Assembly: GCF_028473145.1 (NCBI RefSeq) | Contig: NZ_CP092370.1 | Location: 2,108,001-2,172,000, forward strand | DNA from: Flavobacterium sp. CBA20B-1 | GTDB taxonomy: Bacteria > Bacteroidota > Bacteroidia > Flavobacteriales > Flavobacteriaceae | Reading direction: 5' to 3' | Length of the DNA stretch: 64,000 nucleotides | Shown: piece after piece, positions 9,308 through 17,121 of the stretch | Numbering within the stretch: the stretch's first letter is position 1 | Layout of the letters: every line of letters starts with the position of its first letter | Translations under genes and position numbers: made by a program | Notes under the pieces: generated by a model | Seen by the model: only the letters and a program-made list of their open reading frames with translations | The model's database searches: none | What the model was told of the DNA's origin: nothing

Positions 9308-9835
9308 ATGAAAAAACCTTTTAATCTGCAAAATTGGATCAATGAAAACCGTGGCTTACTGAAACCACCGGTTGGCAATAAGAATATTTATACAGAATCG
9401 GGTGATTTCATTGTGATGGTGGTGGGCGGACCAAATGCCCGTAAAGATTATCATTACAACGAATCCGACGAATTCTTTTTTCAGTTAGAAGGAAGTATAT
9501 CCATTGCAGTTCAAACCGAAAACGGAAAAGAAGTAATGCAATTGAATGCCGGCGATGTGTTTCTGCTTCCTGCTAAAACACCTCATTCGCCTATTAGAAC
9601 AGAAGGATCGGTTGGGTTAGTAGTTGAAATGAAGCGGGTTGATCCAGATGCGAAAGACGGATTGCTTTGGTTTTGCGACAATTGCAACCAAAAGCTATAC
9701 GAAGTTTATTTTCCGCTAGAAAATATCGAAACCGATTTTCTGCCGCATTTTAAACATTTCTATTCTTCGGAAGATCTGCGTACCTGCAAAAAATGTGGAA
9801 CGGTAATGGAAACAGACCAGCGTTTTATTGGTTAA
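9308..9835 (+). CDS. nbaC: 3-hydroxyanthranilate 3,4-dioxygenase
   Basis: A 175-residue cupin dioxygenase that opens the ring of 3-hydroxyanthranilate in the kynurenine pathway, leading to quinolinate/NAD or to tryptophan breakdown. The iron ligands H49, E55 and H93 sit in YHYNESDEFF and PAKTPHS. A rubredoxin-like four-Cys site (C123, C126, C160, C163) marks the bacterial form. The ATG at 9308 is chosen over a GTG at 9281 because the latter overlaps the preceding gene and the family begins near FNLQNWI. An ALDH gene follows 58 bp later. Confidence 0.95.
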   Translation: MKKPFNLQNWINENRGLLKPPVGNKNIYTESGDFIVMVVGGPNARKDYHYNESDEFFFQLEGSISIAVQTENGKEVMQLNAGDVFLLPAKTPHSPIRTEGSVGLVVEMKRVDPDAKDGLLWFCDNCNQKLYEVYFPLENIETDFLPHFKHFYSSEDLRTCKKCGTVMETDQRFIG

Positions 9836-9893
9836 TCCGCATAATTTTAGTATCTTACAAAAGTTTATAAATAGAATATCATCATAAAAAACA

Positions 9894-11414
9894 ATGAATA
9901 CAATTTTATCACAATTAGGTTTAAACAACACCAACTTAGGGTCGTCAACAGGTTCTCAATGGTTTGCAAATGGCGCTATAATTGCTTCACATACCCCCGT
10001 AAATGGCTCATTGATTGGGGAAGTGAAAACATCTTCTGCAGACGATTACGAAAAAGTACTGAGCACTGCCGAAAAAGCTTTTAAAGAATGGCGATTAGTA
10101 CCTGCACCAAAGCGTGGCGAAATTGTACGCCAAGTGGGAGATGCTTTGCGCGAAAACAAAGACGCTTTGGGCAAATTGGTATCTTATGAAATGGGTAAAA
10201 GCTTACAAGAAGGTTTAGGTGAAGTTCAAGAAATGATTGATATTTGCGATTTTGCGGTAGGTTTATCTCGTCAGTTATACGGTTTAACCATGCATTCAGA
10301 ACGACCAATGCACCGCATGTATGAACAATATCACCCGCTAGGAATTGTAGGGATTATTTCTGCATTCAACTTTCCGGTAGCCGTTTGGGCTTGGAATGCT
10401 GCTTTGGCTTGGGTTTGTGGCGATGTTTGTGTTTGGAAACCAAGTTCAAAAACACCATTATGTGCTATTGCATGTCAAAATATCATTACTAAAGTATTCG
10501 AAAAAAATAACGTACCAGAAGGCGTTAGCTGTTTAGTTACAGGAAATGCTTCGGGCGATTTAATGAATAACGACAAACGCGTACCGTTGGTATCTTTTAC
10601 AGGATCAACACGCATTGGTCGTCACGTATCAAAAACAGTTGCAGAACGTTTTGGTAAAACTATTTTAGAATTGGGTGGAAACAATGCCATTATTGTATCA
10701 GAACATTCCGATTTAAACATGGTATTGGTAGGAGCTGTTTTCGGAGCAGTTGGAACTGCCGGTCAACGTTGTACATCAACTCGCAGATTAATCGTTCATG
10801 AAAGTGTGTACGATAAAACCATTGAAACATTGAAAAATGCGTATGGACAATTGAGAATTGGCGATCCGTTAGATGCTGCCAATCACGTGGGACCGCTTAT
10901 CGATACAAAAGCTGTTGAGGATTATTTAAAAGCGATTGAAAAAGCAAAAACAGAAGGCGGTAAAATAGTTGTAGATGGTGGTGTGTTAGAAGGCAGTGGT
11001 TATGAAAGCGGTTGCTATGTAAAACCATGTATCATTGAAGCGAAGAATGATTTTGAAATTGTTCAGGAAGAAACGTTTGCGCCAATTTTATATGTAATGA
11101 AATACAGCACTATTGAAGAAGCGATTGCAATGCAAAACAATGTTCCTCAAGGATTGTCATCAGCAATTTTCACCAACAACTTACGCGAAGCAGAATTATT
11201 CTTGTCACACGCAGGATCAGATTGTGGAATTGCAAACGTAAATATTGGAACATCGGGTGCAGAAATTGGTGGCGCTTTCGGTGGCGAAAAAGAAACAGGC
11301 GGCGGACGCGAATCGGGTTCTGATGCTTGGAAAGTGTATATGCGCCGACAAACAAACACCATTAATTACGGTACAGAATTGCCATTGGCACAAGGAATTA
11401 ACTTTAATTTATAA
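9894..11414 (+). CDS. ALDH7-type aldehyde dehydrogenase
   Basis: A 506-residue NAD(P)-dependent aldehyde dehydrogenase. The oxyanion Asn is N159 (SAFNFP), the general base E259 is in LELGG, and the nucleophile C293 is in GTAGQRCTSTRR. The sequence LELGGNNA and the length match the ALDH7 (antiquitin) group, which oxidises alpha-aminoadipate semialdehyde in lysine breakdown. Its place after the 3-hydroxyanthranilate dioxygenase also suggests a semialdehyde of tryptophan degradation as substrate, which is inference only. The DUF2059 gene starts 11 bp after its stop. Confidence 0.9.
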   Translation: MNTILSQLGLNNTNLGSSTGSQWFANGAIIASHTPVNGSLIGEVKTSSADDYEKVLSTAEKAFKEWRLVPAPKRGEIVRQVGDALRENKDALGKLVSYEMGKSLQEGLGEVQEMIDICDFAVGLSRQLYGLTMHSERPMHRMYEQYHPLGIVGIISAFNFPVAVWAWNAALAWVCGDVCVWKPSSKTPLCAIACQNIITKVFEKNNVPEGVSCLVTGNASGDLMNNDKRVPLVSFTGSTRIGRHVSKTVAERFGKTILELGGNNAIIVSEHSDLNMVLVGAVFGAVGTAGQRCTSTRRLIVHESVYDKTIETLKNAYGQLRIGDPLDAANHVGPLIDTKAVEDYLKAIEKAKTEGGKIVVDGGVLEGSGYESGCYVKPCIIEAKNDFEIVQEETFAPILYVMKYSTIEEAIAMQNNVPQGLSSAIFTNNLREAELFLSHAGSDCGIANVNIGTSGAEIGGAFGGEKETGGGRESGSDAWKVYMRRQTNTINYGTELPLAQGINFNL

Positions 11415-11425
11415 AAATACAGCAC

Positions 11426-11833
11426 ATGAAAAATTTATTTATAGGTGCAACAATGTTGTTATCGGTACAGTTTGTATCGGCTCAATCAGCAGATTTTAAG
11501 AAAGATGTAATTGATTATATTAAATTATCAGGTTCGGCATCACAAATGACGGCTGTTTTAGAACCTCTTTTAGATCAAATGTCTGCTGAAGATCGTACGG
11601 CATTTAACAAAGAACTTCAAGAAAAATTGCCAAGTTTATATGATAAGATGGCAGAATCATTGATGAAATTCTACACGCATGAAGATATCAAAAAGATAAA
11701 TGAATTTTACAATTCACCTGTTGGAAAGAAAATTCAAGAAACTACTCCTAAAATCACCCGAGAATTAATGCAGGTTGGTCAATCATGGGGAATGTCTGAA
11801 TTACAGCCAATTATAATGAAGTACATGCAATAG
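11426..11833 (+). CDS. DUF2059 secreted protein
   Basis: A 135-residue protein with a signal peptide (ends FVSAQ) and a helical DUF2059-like domain. The stretch LMKFYTHEDIKKINEFYNSP-VGKKI, with F-Y-x-S/T-P-x-G-x-K, is the hallmark. The family is widespread and of unknown function. It is 11 bp behind the ALDH gene and probably on the same transcript. The next gene is on the other strand. Confidence 0.85.
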   Translation: MKNLFIGATMLLSVQFVSAQSADFKKDVIDYIKLSGSASQMTAVLEPLLDQMSAEDRTAFNKELQEKLPSLYDKMAESLMKFYTHEDIKKINEFYNSPVGKKIQETTPKITRELMQVGQSWGMSELQPIIMKYMQ

Positions 11834-11945
11834 AAAGTACTAAGGAGGTAACTCAAGAGAGAATTGTAGGTTAACTACTATGAATGCAGAGTATAAATAT
11901 CTCATTAAAATACTTGCAAAAAGCTGATTAAGTATGTTAAATATA

Positions 11946-11972
11946 AAAGCCCGATTTTTAAAATCGGGCTCT
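11946..11972. terminator. Bidirectional intrinsic terminator
   Basis: AGCCCGATTTT and AAAATCGGGCT (about 11949-11970) form an 11-bp perfect stem between two converging genes. Confidence 0.85.
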
Positions 11973-12380
11973 TTACTTCAACAAAACCCCTCGTAAATCC
12001 GTTCCGGGAATGTCGCTTAAAGCTTTCTCGTTTATGGTGTTGGTTTTAAAAACAAACGTTTTATCAAACATTTTATCGTCTAAGAAATAGGTAACGGCAA
12101 ACTCGTTGTTTAACTGTAGCACATTGTTTTCCAGTAATTCAATTTTAACTAAAGTGTGGGGGGCAACTTCTTTAAAAGCATGACGAAACGTTCCGGTTTT
12201 TCGCAGCTCATTGTTTATAGTGCCATACGCACGCGACACAGCTAAAACCATTTCTAACGCTTTGTTGGTGTTGTTTACCAGATAAACATACCAACTTTTT
12301 TCTTGAAAATCTTCGTTCCATTCAGGTATAGCAGCCAAAAAAACATTTTCGGATTTAGGAAAATCAATATCTTTTTTCAT
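11973..12380 (-). CDS. Conserved hypothetical protein
   Basis: A 135-residue soluble protein without a signal peptide. It has a beta-rich pattern (VFLAAIPEWNEDF, SWYVYLVNNTNKALEMVLAVSRAYG) I associate with small flavobacterial proteins sometimes mislabelled as phenylalanyl-tRNA synthetase alpha subunit. There is no aminoacyl-tRNA synthetase motif, and true pheS lies at 46939-47958. A minus-strand TACCTTTG box (12399-12406) lies 19 bp before the start codon. Function unknown. Confidence 0.7.
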   Translation of the reverse strand: MKKDIDFPKSENVFLAAIPEWNEDFQEKSWYVYLVNNTNKALEMVLAVSRAYGTINNELRKTGTFRHAFKEVAPHTLVKIELLENNVLQLNNEFAVTYFLDDKMFDKTFVFKTNTINEKALSDIPGTDLRGVLLK

Positions 12381-12398
12381 TTTGTAAAATTAAAAGGA

Positions 12399-12406
12399 CA
12401 AAGGTA
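12399..12406 (-). promoter_or_regulatory. -7 box TACCTTTG for the 12380 gene
   Basis: A perfect Bacteroidota TAnnTTTG box on the minus strand just before the start of the conserved hypothetical gene. The -33 element is unclear. Confidence 0.6.
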
Positions 12407-12461
12407 AACGAAATCTTTTGAAACCGAATAAGGGATATTATTTTAAAAAGATCTGTCAAAA

Positions 12462-12493
12462 TTTGTTGAATGTATTTTTAATTAATATATTTG
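12462..12493 (+). promoter_or_regulatory. Bacteroidota-type promoter with no gene directly after it
   Basis: TTTG (12462-12465) and TATATTTG (12486-12493) are 20 bp apart, a near-perfect match to the TTTG-N19-21-TAnnTTTG consensus of the Bacteroidota primary sigma factor. Transcription would begin near 12499. Confidence 0.75.
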
Positions 12494-12499
12494 ATAGAA

Positions 12500-12607
12500 T
12501 TTTTTCATAAAATTTAGCAATAAATTGGTTTTTGGTTAGATTAAAGTCATTAGCAAAAAATTTGCTATGAAGAAGAATCGCCCCTTCAAATGGGGCGATT
12601 TTTTTTA
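12500..12607 (+). ncRNA. Candidate small RNA or sprE leader
   Basis: About 108 nt lie between the promoter at 12462-12493 and the terminator at 12576-12607 with no coding frame. An internal hairpin TAGCAAA-AAA-TTTGCTA (12551-12567) precedes the terminator stem. It may be a free-standing small RNA or an attenuated leader of sprE, whose start is 156 bp further. I do not recognise the RNA family. Confidence 0.55.
12576..12607 (+). terminator. Intrinsic terminator of the candidate small RNA
   Basis: AATCGCCCC (12576-12584) pairs with GGGGCGATT (12592-12600), a 9-bp perfect stem followed by eight T's (12599-12606). The T-run is only on the plus-strand side, so it ends a plus-strand transcript. 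Confidence 0.88.
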
Positions 12608-12762
12608 AATTTTCATTATTGCGAAAAATATATTCTGTTTTTAGTATTTTTACACATTAAATTACAGAACATTAAGTTTAATTTCTATATAAATAACCAC
12701 AAAATTCAGTTTGTTTATACGAAAAGCTGTGTTTTTATAGTTATTGTAAAAAAATCGATCCA

Positions 12763-15324
12763 TTGAAAAGTATTTTCTTTAAATATGTACCTGTTTTGTT
12801 GCTTATTTTGGTAGCCATTGCGTGTTCTACCGAAAAAGCAGGTTTTGCAAACAAGCGCTTTCATGCCACCACCACCAAATATAATGTATTGTATAACGGA
12901 ACGGTTGCATATGACCGTGGAGTTATGGAGCTGAAAAAGAAATATGTAGATGATTTTTCAAATATCATAACCGTAGAACCTGCTCAGAAAGACGAAAAAG
13001 CATTAATTATTACAGGTGCGGCAGAAAAAAATCCGCATTTTCAACGCGCAGAAGACAAAGCCGTAAAAGCAGCACAAAAACACGCTATAAATGTGGCGGG
13101 CAAAGAACACAATCCACAGATGGATGAGGTTTATATGCTTTTGGGAAAAGCACGATACCAAGATTTGCGCTTTGTGCCTGCAGTGGAAGCTTTTAATTAC
13201 ATCATCTTAAAATATCCGGATAGTGATTTGTTTTATGATGCATTGGTTTGGAAAGAAAAAACCAATTTAAAATTGGAATACTACGGTTTGGCAATCGAAA
13301 ATTTAAAAAAGATTTTCCGCGACAGCGAAGAGGCACTCAGTAAGCAAACCAAAGCAGATGCCTATGCCACCTTAGCCCAAGGTTACATGCATTTAGAACA
13401 CTTAGATTCTGCTAAAATTCCTTTGCAAAAAGCCATTGAACTAACCAATGACACCGATGAAAAAGCACGATATACTTATATATTAGGACAATTGAACAGC
13501 AAAACCGGTCAAAAAACAGATGCTGTTAAAAATTTTCAGGATGTAATTGATTACAACCGAAGAATTTCGCGTGCATTGGTAATAAACGCTCATGCAGAGA
13601 AGTTTGCCAACCAAGATATTGCTACTATTGATACCACTGCTTTTGTTCGTCAATATTTATCTTTATTGAACGATCGGGAAAATAGGGCGTATGCCGATAT
13701 TATTTTTCATCAATTAGGAGTGATGCATGAAGCCTTTGACAAAAGCGACCGTGCAATAAAAGACTATAACATGTCTTTGAAAGTAAACAAAAACAATGAA
13801 TACGTCAAAGTGGCCAACTACAATAAACTGGCAAATATCTACTATCAAAAAAAGCAGTTCGAAACCGCCGGTATGTATTATGATTCCACAATGGTTTATA
13901 TGAATCCCATGTCGCGCGAATATGTACAAGTAAAACGCAAACGAAACAATTTGGTTGATATTGTTCGATATGAAAAAATCGCAAGAACAAACGATAGTAT
14001 CTTGAATTTAGTTGGAAAAGACGATGCACAACGCCGCCAAGAAATCGAAAAATTAATCGAAAAACTAAAAGCCGATGATGCCAAAGCCCAGCAAGTGGCT
14101 TCGCAAAATACTCCGCAAACACCTGGAATGGCTCCAAGCACCGGAACTGCATCAAATTTTTATTTTTATAATACCAATACTGTGCAACAAGGAAAAAGCA
14201 ATTTTACCCAAAAATGGGGCAACCGTGCTTTGACCGATAATTGGCGCTGGTCGTCTGTGGCATCGAGTAGTGGACCTAGTGTGGTATCAAACAATCAGCA
14301 AACACAGCAACCCAACCAAAACGGAGCAACACCCGATGAGGAAAGTGTGTTTGATCCTACGGTGGCTCGATACAACGTTGATTTCTATCTAAAACAAATC
14401 CCAACCGATCAAAAGGAATTAAGCAGCCTTAAAACCGAACGCGACAATGCCTATTATCAATTAGGACTCTTGTACAGCGACCGATTAGAAGAATATGAAG
14501 TGGCAGCCGGTAAATTAGAACATTTGCTTTCTATAAATCCGGAAGTAGGTTTAATTGAGCCAGCAAAATACCATTTATATAAAATTTATTTGAAAATTGA
14601 TCCTGCAAAAGCACAGGCAATGCTGGAAGATTTAAAAAACAATCATCCAAATTCCCGTTACACCCAAGTGGCATTGAATCCTAATGCAGTAATTACTGCC
14701 GATGGATCGCCGGTAGAAGAATATAATAAGATTTACCGACTATATGCCAATGGTGCTTATTATGAAACCTTGCAAGAATTAGATGCAAAAATTCCAGCAG
14801 TGATTGGCGATAACATCGTTAGTAAATATGAATTGCTAAAAGCGATGACCATTGGTAAACTGCGCGGATTAAACAACTACCGCGATGCATTAGAATTTGT
14901 GGATTTAACATATCCAACCACAAAAGAAGGAAAAGAAGCAGAACGCATTATTGCAAAAGATCTTCCAAAATTACAAGGATTGCAGTTTAAACGCGATTTG
15001 TCTAAAAACATAAAAATGATTTATACCGCCACCTATCCGCTCACCGAAGAAGGGAAAATGTTAAAAGATAAATTGGAAAAATATGCCAATGACCGCCGCC
15101 ATACCGGTTTGGTTTTTAGTGCCGATATGTATAACGACAACACTATTTTCTTTGTATTGCATGGGGTGAAATCTGGAAATATTGCCAAATCGGCACAAAT
15201 GTATTTGGAATTAGAATCGGATTATGGCATCAAACAAAACCCTGTTTTAATAAGTACCGATGATTACGGCGTGGTGCTTATCAAGAAAAATTGGGAAGAA
15301 TATATTAAGGATGCAGGAAAATAA
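12763..15324 (+). CDS. sprE: SprE/PorW type IX secretion lipoprotein
   Basis: An 853-residue TPR-rich lipoprotein. The signal peptide ends LVAIAC (Cys 21), then comes the family signature HATTTKYNVLYNG. TPR-like helical repeats follow, with a low-complexity Gln/Asn/Thr linker at about 445-525 and further TPRs to the C-terminus. SprE (PorW) is needed for gliding and T9SS secretion and links the motor to the outer-membrane translocon. The start is TTG, as no ATG precedes the signal peptide. Its last 31 codons are duplicated at 16311-16406. In related genomes the ATP synthase genes follow directly, as they do here apart from the insert. Confidence 0.88.
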   Translation: MKSIFFKYVPVLLLILVAIACSTEKAGFANKRFHATTTKYNVLYNGTVAYDRGVMELKKKYVDDFSNIITVEPAQKDEKALIITGAAEKNPHFQRAEDKAVKAAQKHAINVAGKEHNPQMDEVYMLLGKARYQDLRFVPAVEAFNYIILKYPDSDLFYDALVWKEKTNLKLEYYGLAIENLKKIFRDSEEALSKQTKADAYATLAQGYMHLEHLDSAKIPLQKAIELTNDTDEKARYTYILGQLNSKTGQKTDAVKNFQDVIDYNRRISRALVINAHAEKFANQDIATIDTTAFVRQYLSLLNDRENRAYADIIFHQLGVMHEAFDKSDRAIKDYNMSLKVNKNNEYVKVANYNKLANIYYQKKQFETAGMYYDSTMVYMNPMSREYVQVKRKRNNLVDIVRYEKIARTNDSILNLVGKDDAQRRQEIEKLIEKLKADDAKAQQVASQNTPQTPGMAPSTGTASNFYFYNTNTVQQGKSNFTQKWGNRALTDNWRWSSVASSSGPSVVSNNQQTQQPNQNGATPDEESVFDPTVARYNVDFYLKQIPTDQKELSSLKTERDNAYYQLGLLYSDRLEEYEVAAGKLEHLLSINPEVGLIEPAKYHLYKIYLKIDPAKAQAMLEDLKNNHPNSRYTQVALNPNAVITADGSPVEEYNKIYRLYANGAYYETLQELDAKIPAVIGDNIVSKYELLKAMTIGKLRGLNNYRDALEFVDLTYPTTKEGKEAERIIAKDLPKLQGLQFKRDLSKNIKMIYTATYPLTEEGKMLKDKLEKYANDRRHTGLVFSADMYNDNTIFFVLHGVKSGNIAKSAQMYLELESDYGIKQNPVLISTDDYGVVLIKKNWEEYIKDAGK
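15229..15324 (+). repeat. Direct repeat copy 1 (sprE 3' end)
   Basis: These 96 bp of sprE, including the stop codon, recur at 16311-16406 with five differences by my alignment. The repeats bracket the small-protein/HNH gene pair. Confidence 0.9.
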
Positions 15325-15374
15325 TATCTGATCGAATATCATTATAATTATCTAAAAACAAATTAATACAGACT

Positions 15375-15632
15375 ATGCTGGTATATAATTTAAAAAAAGA
15401 CTTATTTATTGATACTTCTGAAGGGGAGCTTATCTTTGATGAAATTATTATCCTTGCATATTGTAGTATGACAGAGGATTTCGTCTTAACATTAGTTGGA
15501 AATAATTCTGATTTATGTTTACATAATGAAGATGAAAGCTATGATGAAATTGCTACGAAATTATTTAAACTGAAAGATAAAAAGTTTAAATTACATTTAG
15601 ACTTTTTTAAGACCGAGATAACTTCCCCTTAA
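15375..15632 (+). CDS. Small acidic hypothetical protein in the insert
   Basis: An 85-residue protein with no signal peptide, rich in Asp, Glu, Leu and Phe. I do not recognise it. It begins 50 bp after the sprE stop and ends 27 bp before the HNH nuclease gene, so the two are likely co-transcribed and travelled together. Candidate roles are a regulator or an inhibitor of the nuclease, but the sequence gives no direct evidence for either. Confidence 0.6.
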   Translation: MLVYNLKKDLFIDTSEGELIFDEIIILAYCSMTEDFVLTLVGNNSDLCLHNEDESYDEIATKLFKLKDKKFKLHLDFFKTEITSP

Positions 15633-15659
15633 TTAACTATTTTGAAATATTATTTGTGA

Positions 15660-16301
15660 ATGACTAAAGTTGAGGCAATAAAGAAAGTTCTTGAAGATAA
15701 CGGAGGAGTTGCTATTTGGAGTATTATTTATAATCAAATAGAAAAATACTATCCAGAAATTAAACGACAAAAAGATTGGAAAGCAGGTATAAGAGGTGTT
15801 TTGTATAGAGATTTAGGAAAGAGTTTTAAAATGCTTGAAGAGGGAGTTGTTGCATTAATCAAATACGATGAAAATAATTTAGTTTTAATAGAAGATATTG
15901 GAGATACTTCAAAATCAATTCAAGCAAAAATAAGAATTGGACAAGAAAAATTTCGAAAAAATTTAATAAAACATCTAAAAGAATGCCCAATTACCGGTAT
16001 TGATGAAAAAAGAATTTTATTAGCAAGTCATATTAAACCTTGGTCTGTTTCAACAAATGAAGAACGATTAGATATTTACAATGGATTTATTTTTAGTCCA
16101 ACTATAGATAAACTTTTTGACAAAGGACTCATAACATTTGAAAATAATAAAGAACTAATTATTTCGCCAACTTTATCTGAAGTTAATATTGGAAGTATTG
16201 GTATTATTCCTGGTAAAAAATATTTTAAATTACCAATTGAAAACAGAATTAATTATTTAGAATTTCATAGAGAAAATATTTTTGTTTCATTAAAAGAGTA
16301 A
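15660..16301 (+). CDS. HNH endonuclease with N-terminal winged-helix-like domain
   Basis: A 213-residue protein. Residues 1-70 look like a HARE-HTH-type winged helix (VEAIKKVLEDNGG... GIRGVLYRDLG...), a fold common in restriction enzymes. Residues about 105-160 form an HNH_2 nuclease domain: CPITG (C109), ASHIKPW (H124), then YNGFIFSPTIDKLFD with N141 and D154. Such proteins act as restriction or homing-like nucleases. No methyltransferase is nearby, so a modification-dependent enzyme, or one with a distant partner, is possible. The gene sits between duplicated sprE ends and looks more AT-rich than its neighbours, consistent with recent acquisition. Confidence 0.8.
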   Translation: MTKVEAIKKVLEDNGGVAIWSIIYNQIEKYYPEIKRQKDWKAGIRGVLYRDLGKSFKMLEEGVVALIKYDENNLVLIEDIGDTSKSIQAKIRIGQEKFRKNLIKHLKECPITGIDEKRILLASHIKPWSVSTNEERLDIYNGFIFSPTIDKLFDKGLITFENNKELIISPTLSEVNIGSIGIIPGKKYFKLPIENRINYLEFHRENIFVSLKE

Positions 16302-16310
16302 TCGCAAAAA

Positions 16311-16406
16311 ATCAAACAAAACCCTGTTTTAATAAGTACCGATGATTATGGCGTGGTGCTTATCAAAAAAAATTGGGAAGAATATATTAAGGATACAGGT
16401 AAGTAA
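16311..16406 (+). repeat. Direct repeat copy 2 (duplicated sprE 3' end)
   Basis: A second copy of the last 31 codons and stop of sprE, starting 10 bp after the HNH stop codon and ending 7 bp before atpZ. It still reads in frame with one amino-acid change (Ala to Thr near the end). It is not a gene on its own, and probably marks the original sprE-atpZ junction. Confidence 0.9.
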
Positions 16407-16413
16407 CGCCCAA

Positions 16414-16632
16414 ATGGAAAAACCAAGTGTAGCAAGTAAATGGATGATTTTTACAACGATACCCTTTCAAATGGGTGCAACCATTTATGTGTTTTACAGA
16501 ATTGGGGATTGGTTAGATAAAAAGTACTTAATATATAACGATTGGGGAACAAAAAGTGTAACTTTGCTTGGAATTTTTCTGGCAATGTATCAAGTGATTC
16601 GTCAGGTTAACAAATTAAATAAAAATGGGTAA
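16414..16632 (+). CDS. atpZ: AtpZ/AtpI-type ATP synthase assembly protein
   Basis: A 72-residue protein with two membrane segments (about 10-31 and 47-65), of the AtpZ/AtpI family found at the head of ATP synthase operons and thought to help c-ring assembly or Mg/Ca handling. The ATG at 16414 is chosen: an upstream frame extension would run back into the duplicated sprE sequence. It overlaps the next gene by 8 bp. Confidence 0.8.
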   Translation: MEKPSVASKWMIFTTIPFQMGATIYVFYRIGDWLDKKYLIYNDWGTKSVTLLGIFLAMYQVIRQVNKLNKNG

Positions 16633-17035
16633 AGCATTTCCGTATCTTGGCCAGCTTTTAGTTTTGGCATTAATCGCGTTGGGTCTTCATTTTTTAATAA
16701 ATTCCATTTCAAAAGATTTACCTTTTTGGGATACCGCCCACATGCACCTTTGGCAAATATACGCGTTGCAATTTTTGCTTTCGGCAATCATTGTTTTGGG
16801 TGTAGTTGGTATAGGGAACGCAATGCCAAACAATTTGGGCTTTGTTTTTTTAGGATTTTTAACCCTGAAAATTTTAGTGAACTATTTAGTGTTGAATCCG
16901 GCGTTGCAATCGGGCGACACTTCTAACTTTTTTAAATACAATTATTTAGCTGTATTTTTTCTCTTTGTATTCTTTGATGTATATGTAACATATCGCGTTT
17001 TAAATCAAATTTATCCGTCGAAAAATAATAAATAA
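16625..17035 (+). CDS. DUF6168-like membrane protein of ATP synthase operon
   Basis: A 136-residue protein with four predicted membrane helices (about 8-26, 42-64, 70-90 and 104-124). It overlaps atpZ by 8 bp and precedes atpB. The position is that of AtpI-like subunits, and in Flavobacteriia a DUF6168 protein usually fills it. No catalytic motif. A structural or assembly role is inferred from position. Confidence 0.7.
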   Translation: MGKAFPYLGQLLVLALIALGLHFLINSISKDLPFWDTAHMHLWQIYALQFLLSAIIVLGVVGIGNAMPNNLGFVFLGFLTLKILVNYLVLNPALQSGDTSNFFKYNYLAVFFLFVFFDVYVTYRVLNQIYPSKNNK

Positions 17036-17076
17036 AAAAAAGTTGAAATACTTCTGTGCCGAAAAGATAATTATTG

Positions 17077-17084
17077 TATTTTTG
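17077..17084 (+). promoter_or_regulatory. -7 box TATTTTTG for atpB
   Basis: A perfect TAnnTTTG box 38 bp before the atpB ATG at 17122. It shows that a TTG start at 17074 is not the real start and suggests the structural F0F1 genes have their own promoter. Confidence 0.7.
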
Positions 17085-17121
17085 CACAAAATTTTTGAAA
17101 CATAAAAAATTTAATTCCGGT

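Noticed and set aside
11838..11928. Strong AAGGAGG site followed by a 15-codon reading frame starting at 11880
   Set aside because: The spacing from the site to the ATG is about 35 bp and the peptide has no recognisable feature; ribosome sites of this type are seldom used in Bacteroidota.
11973..12380. Possible phenylalanyl-tRNA synthetase alpha subunit, a label I recall for similar proteins
   Set aside because: There is no synthetase motif and the true pheS is at 46939-47958.
17074..17121. Upstream TTG start for atpB adding 16 residues
   Set aside because: It overlaps the TATTTTTG promoter box, and the added residues would precede the signal peptide.
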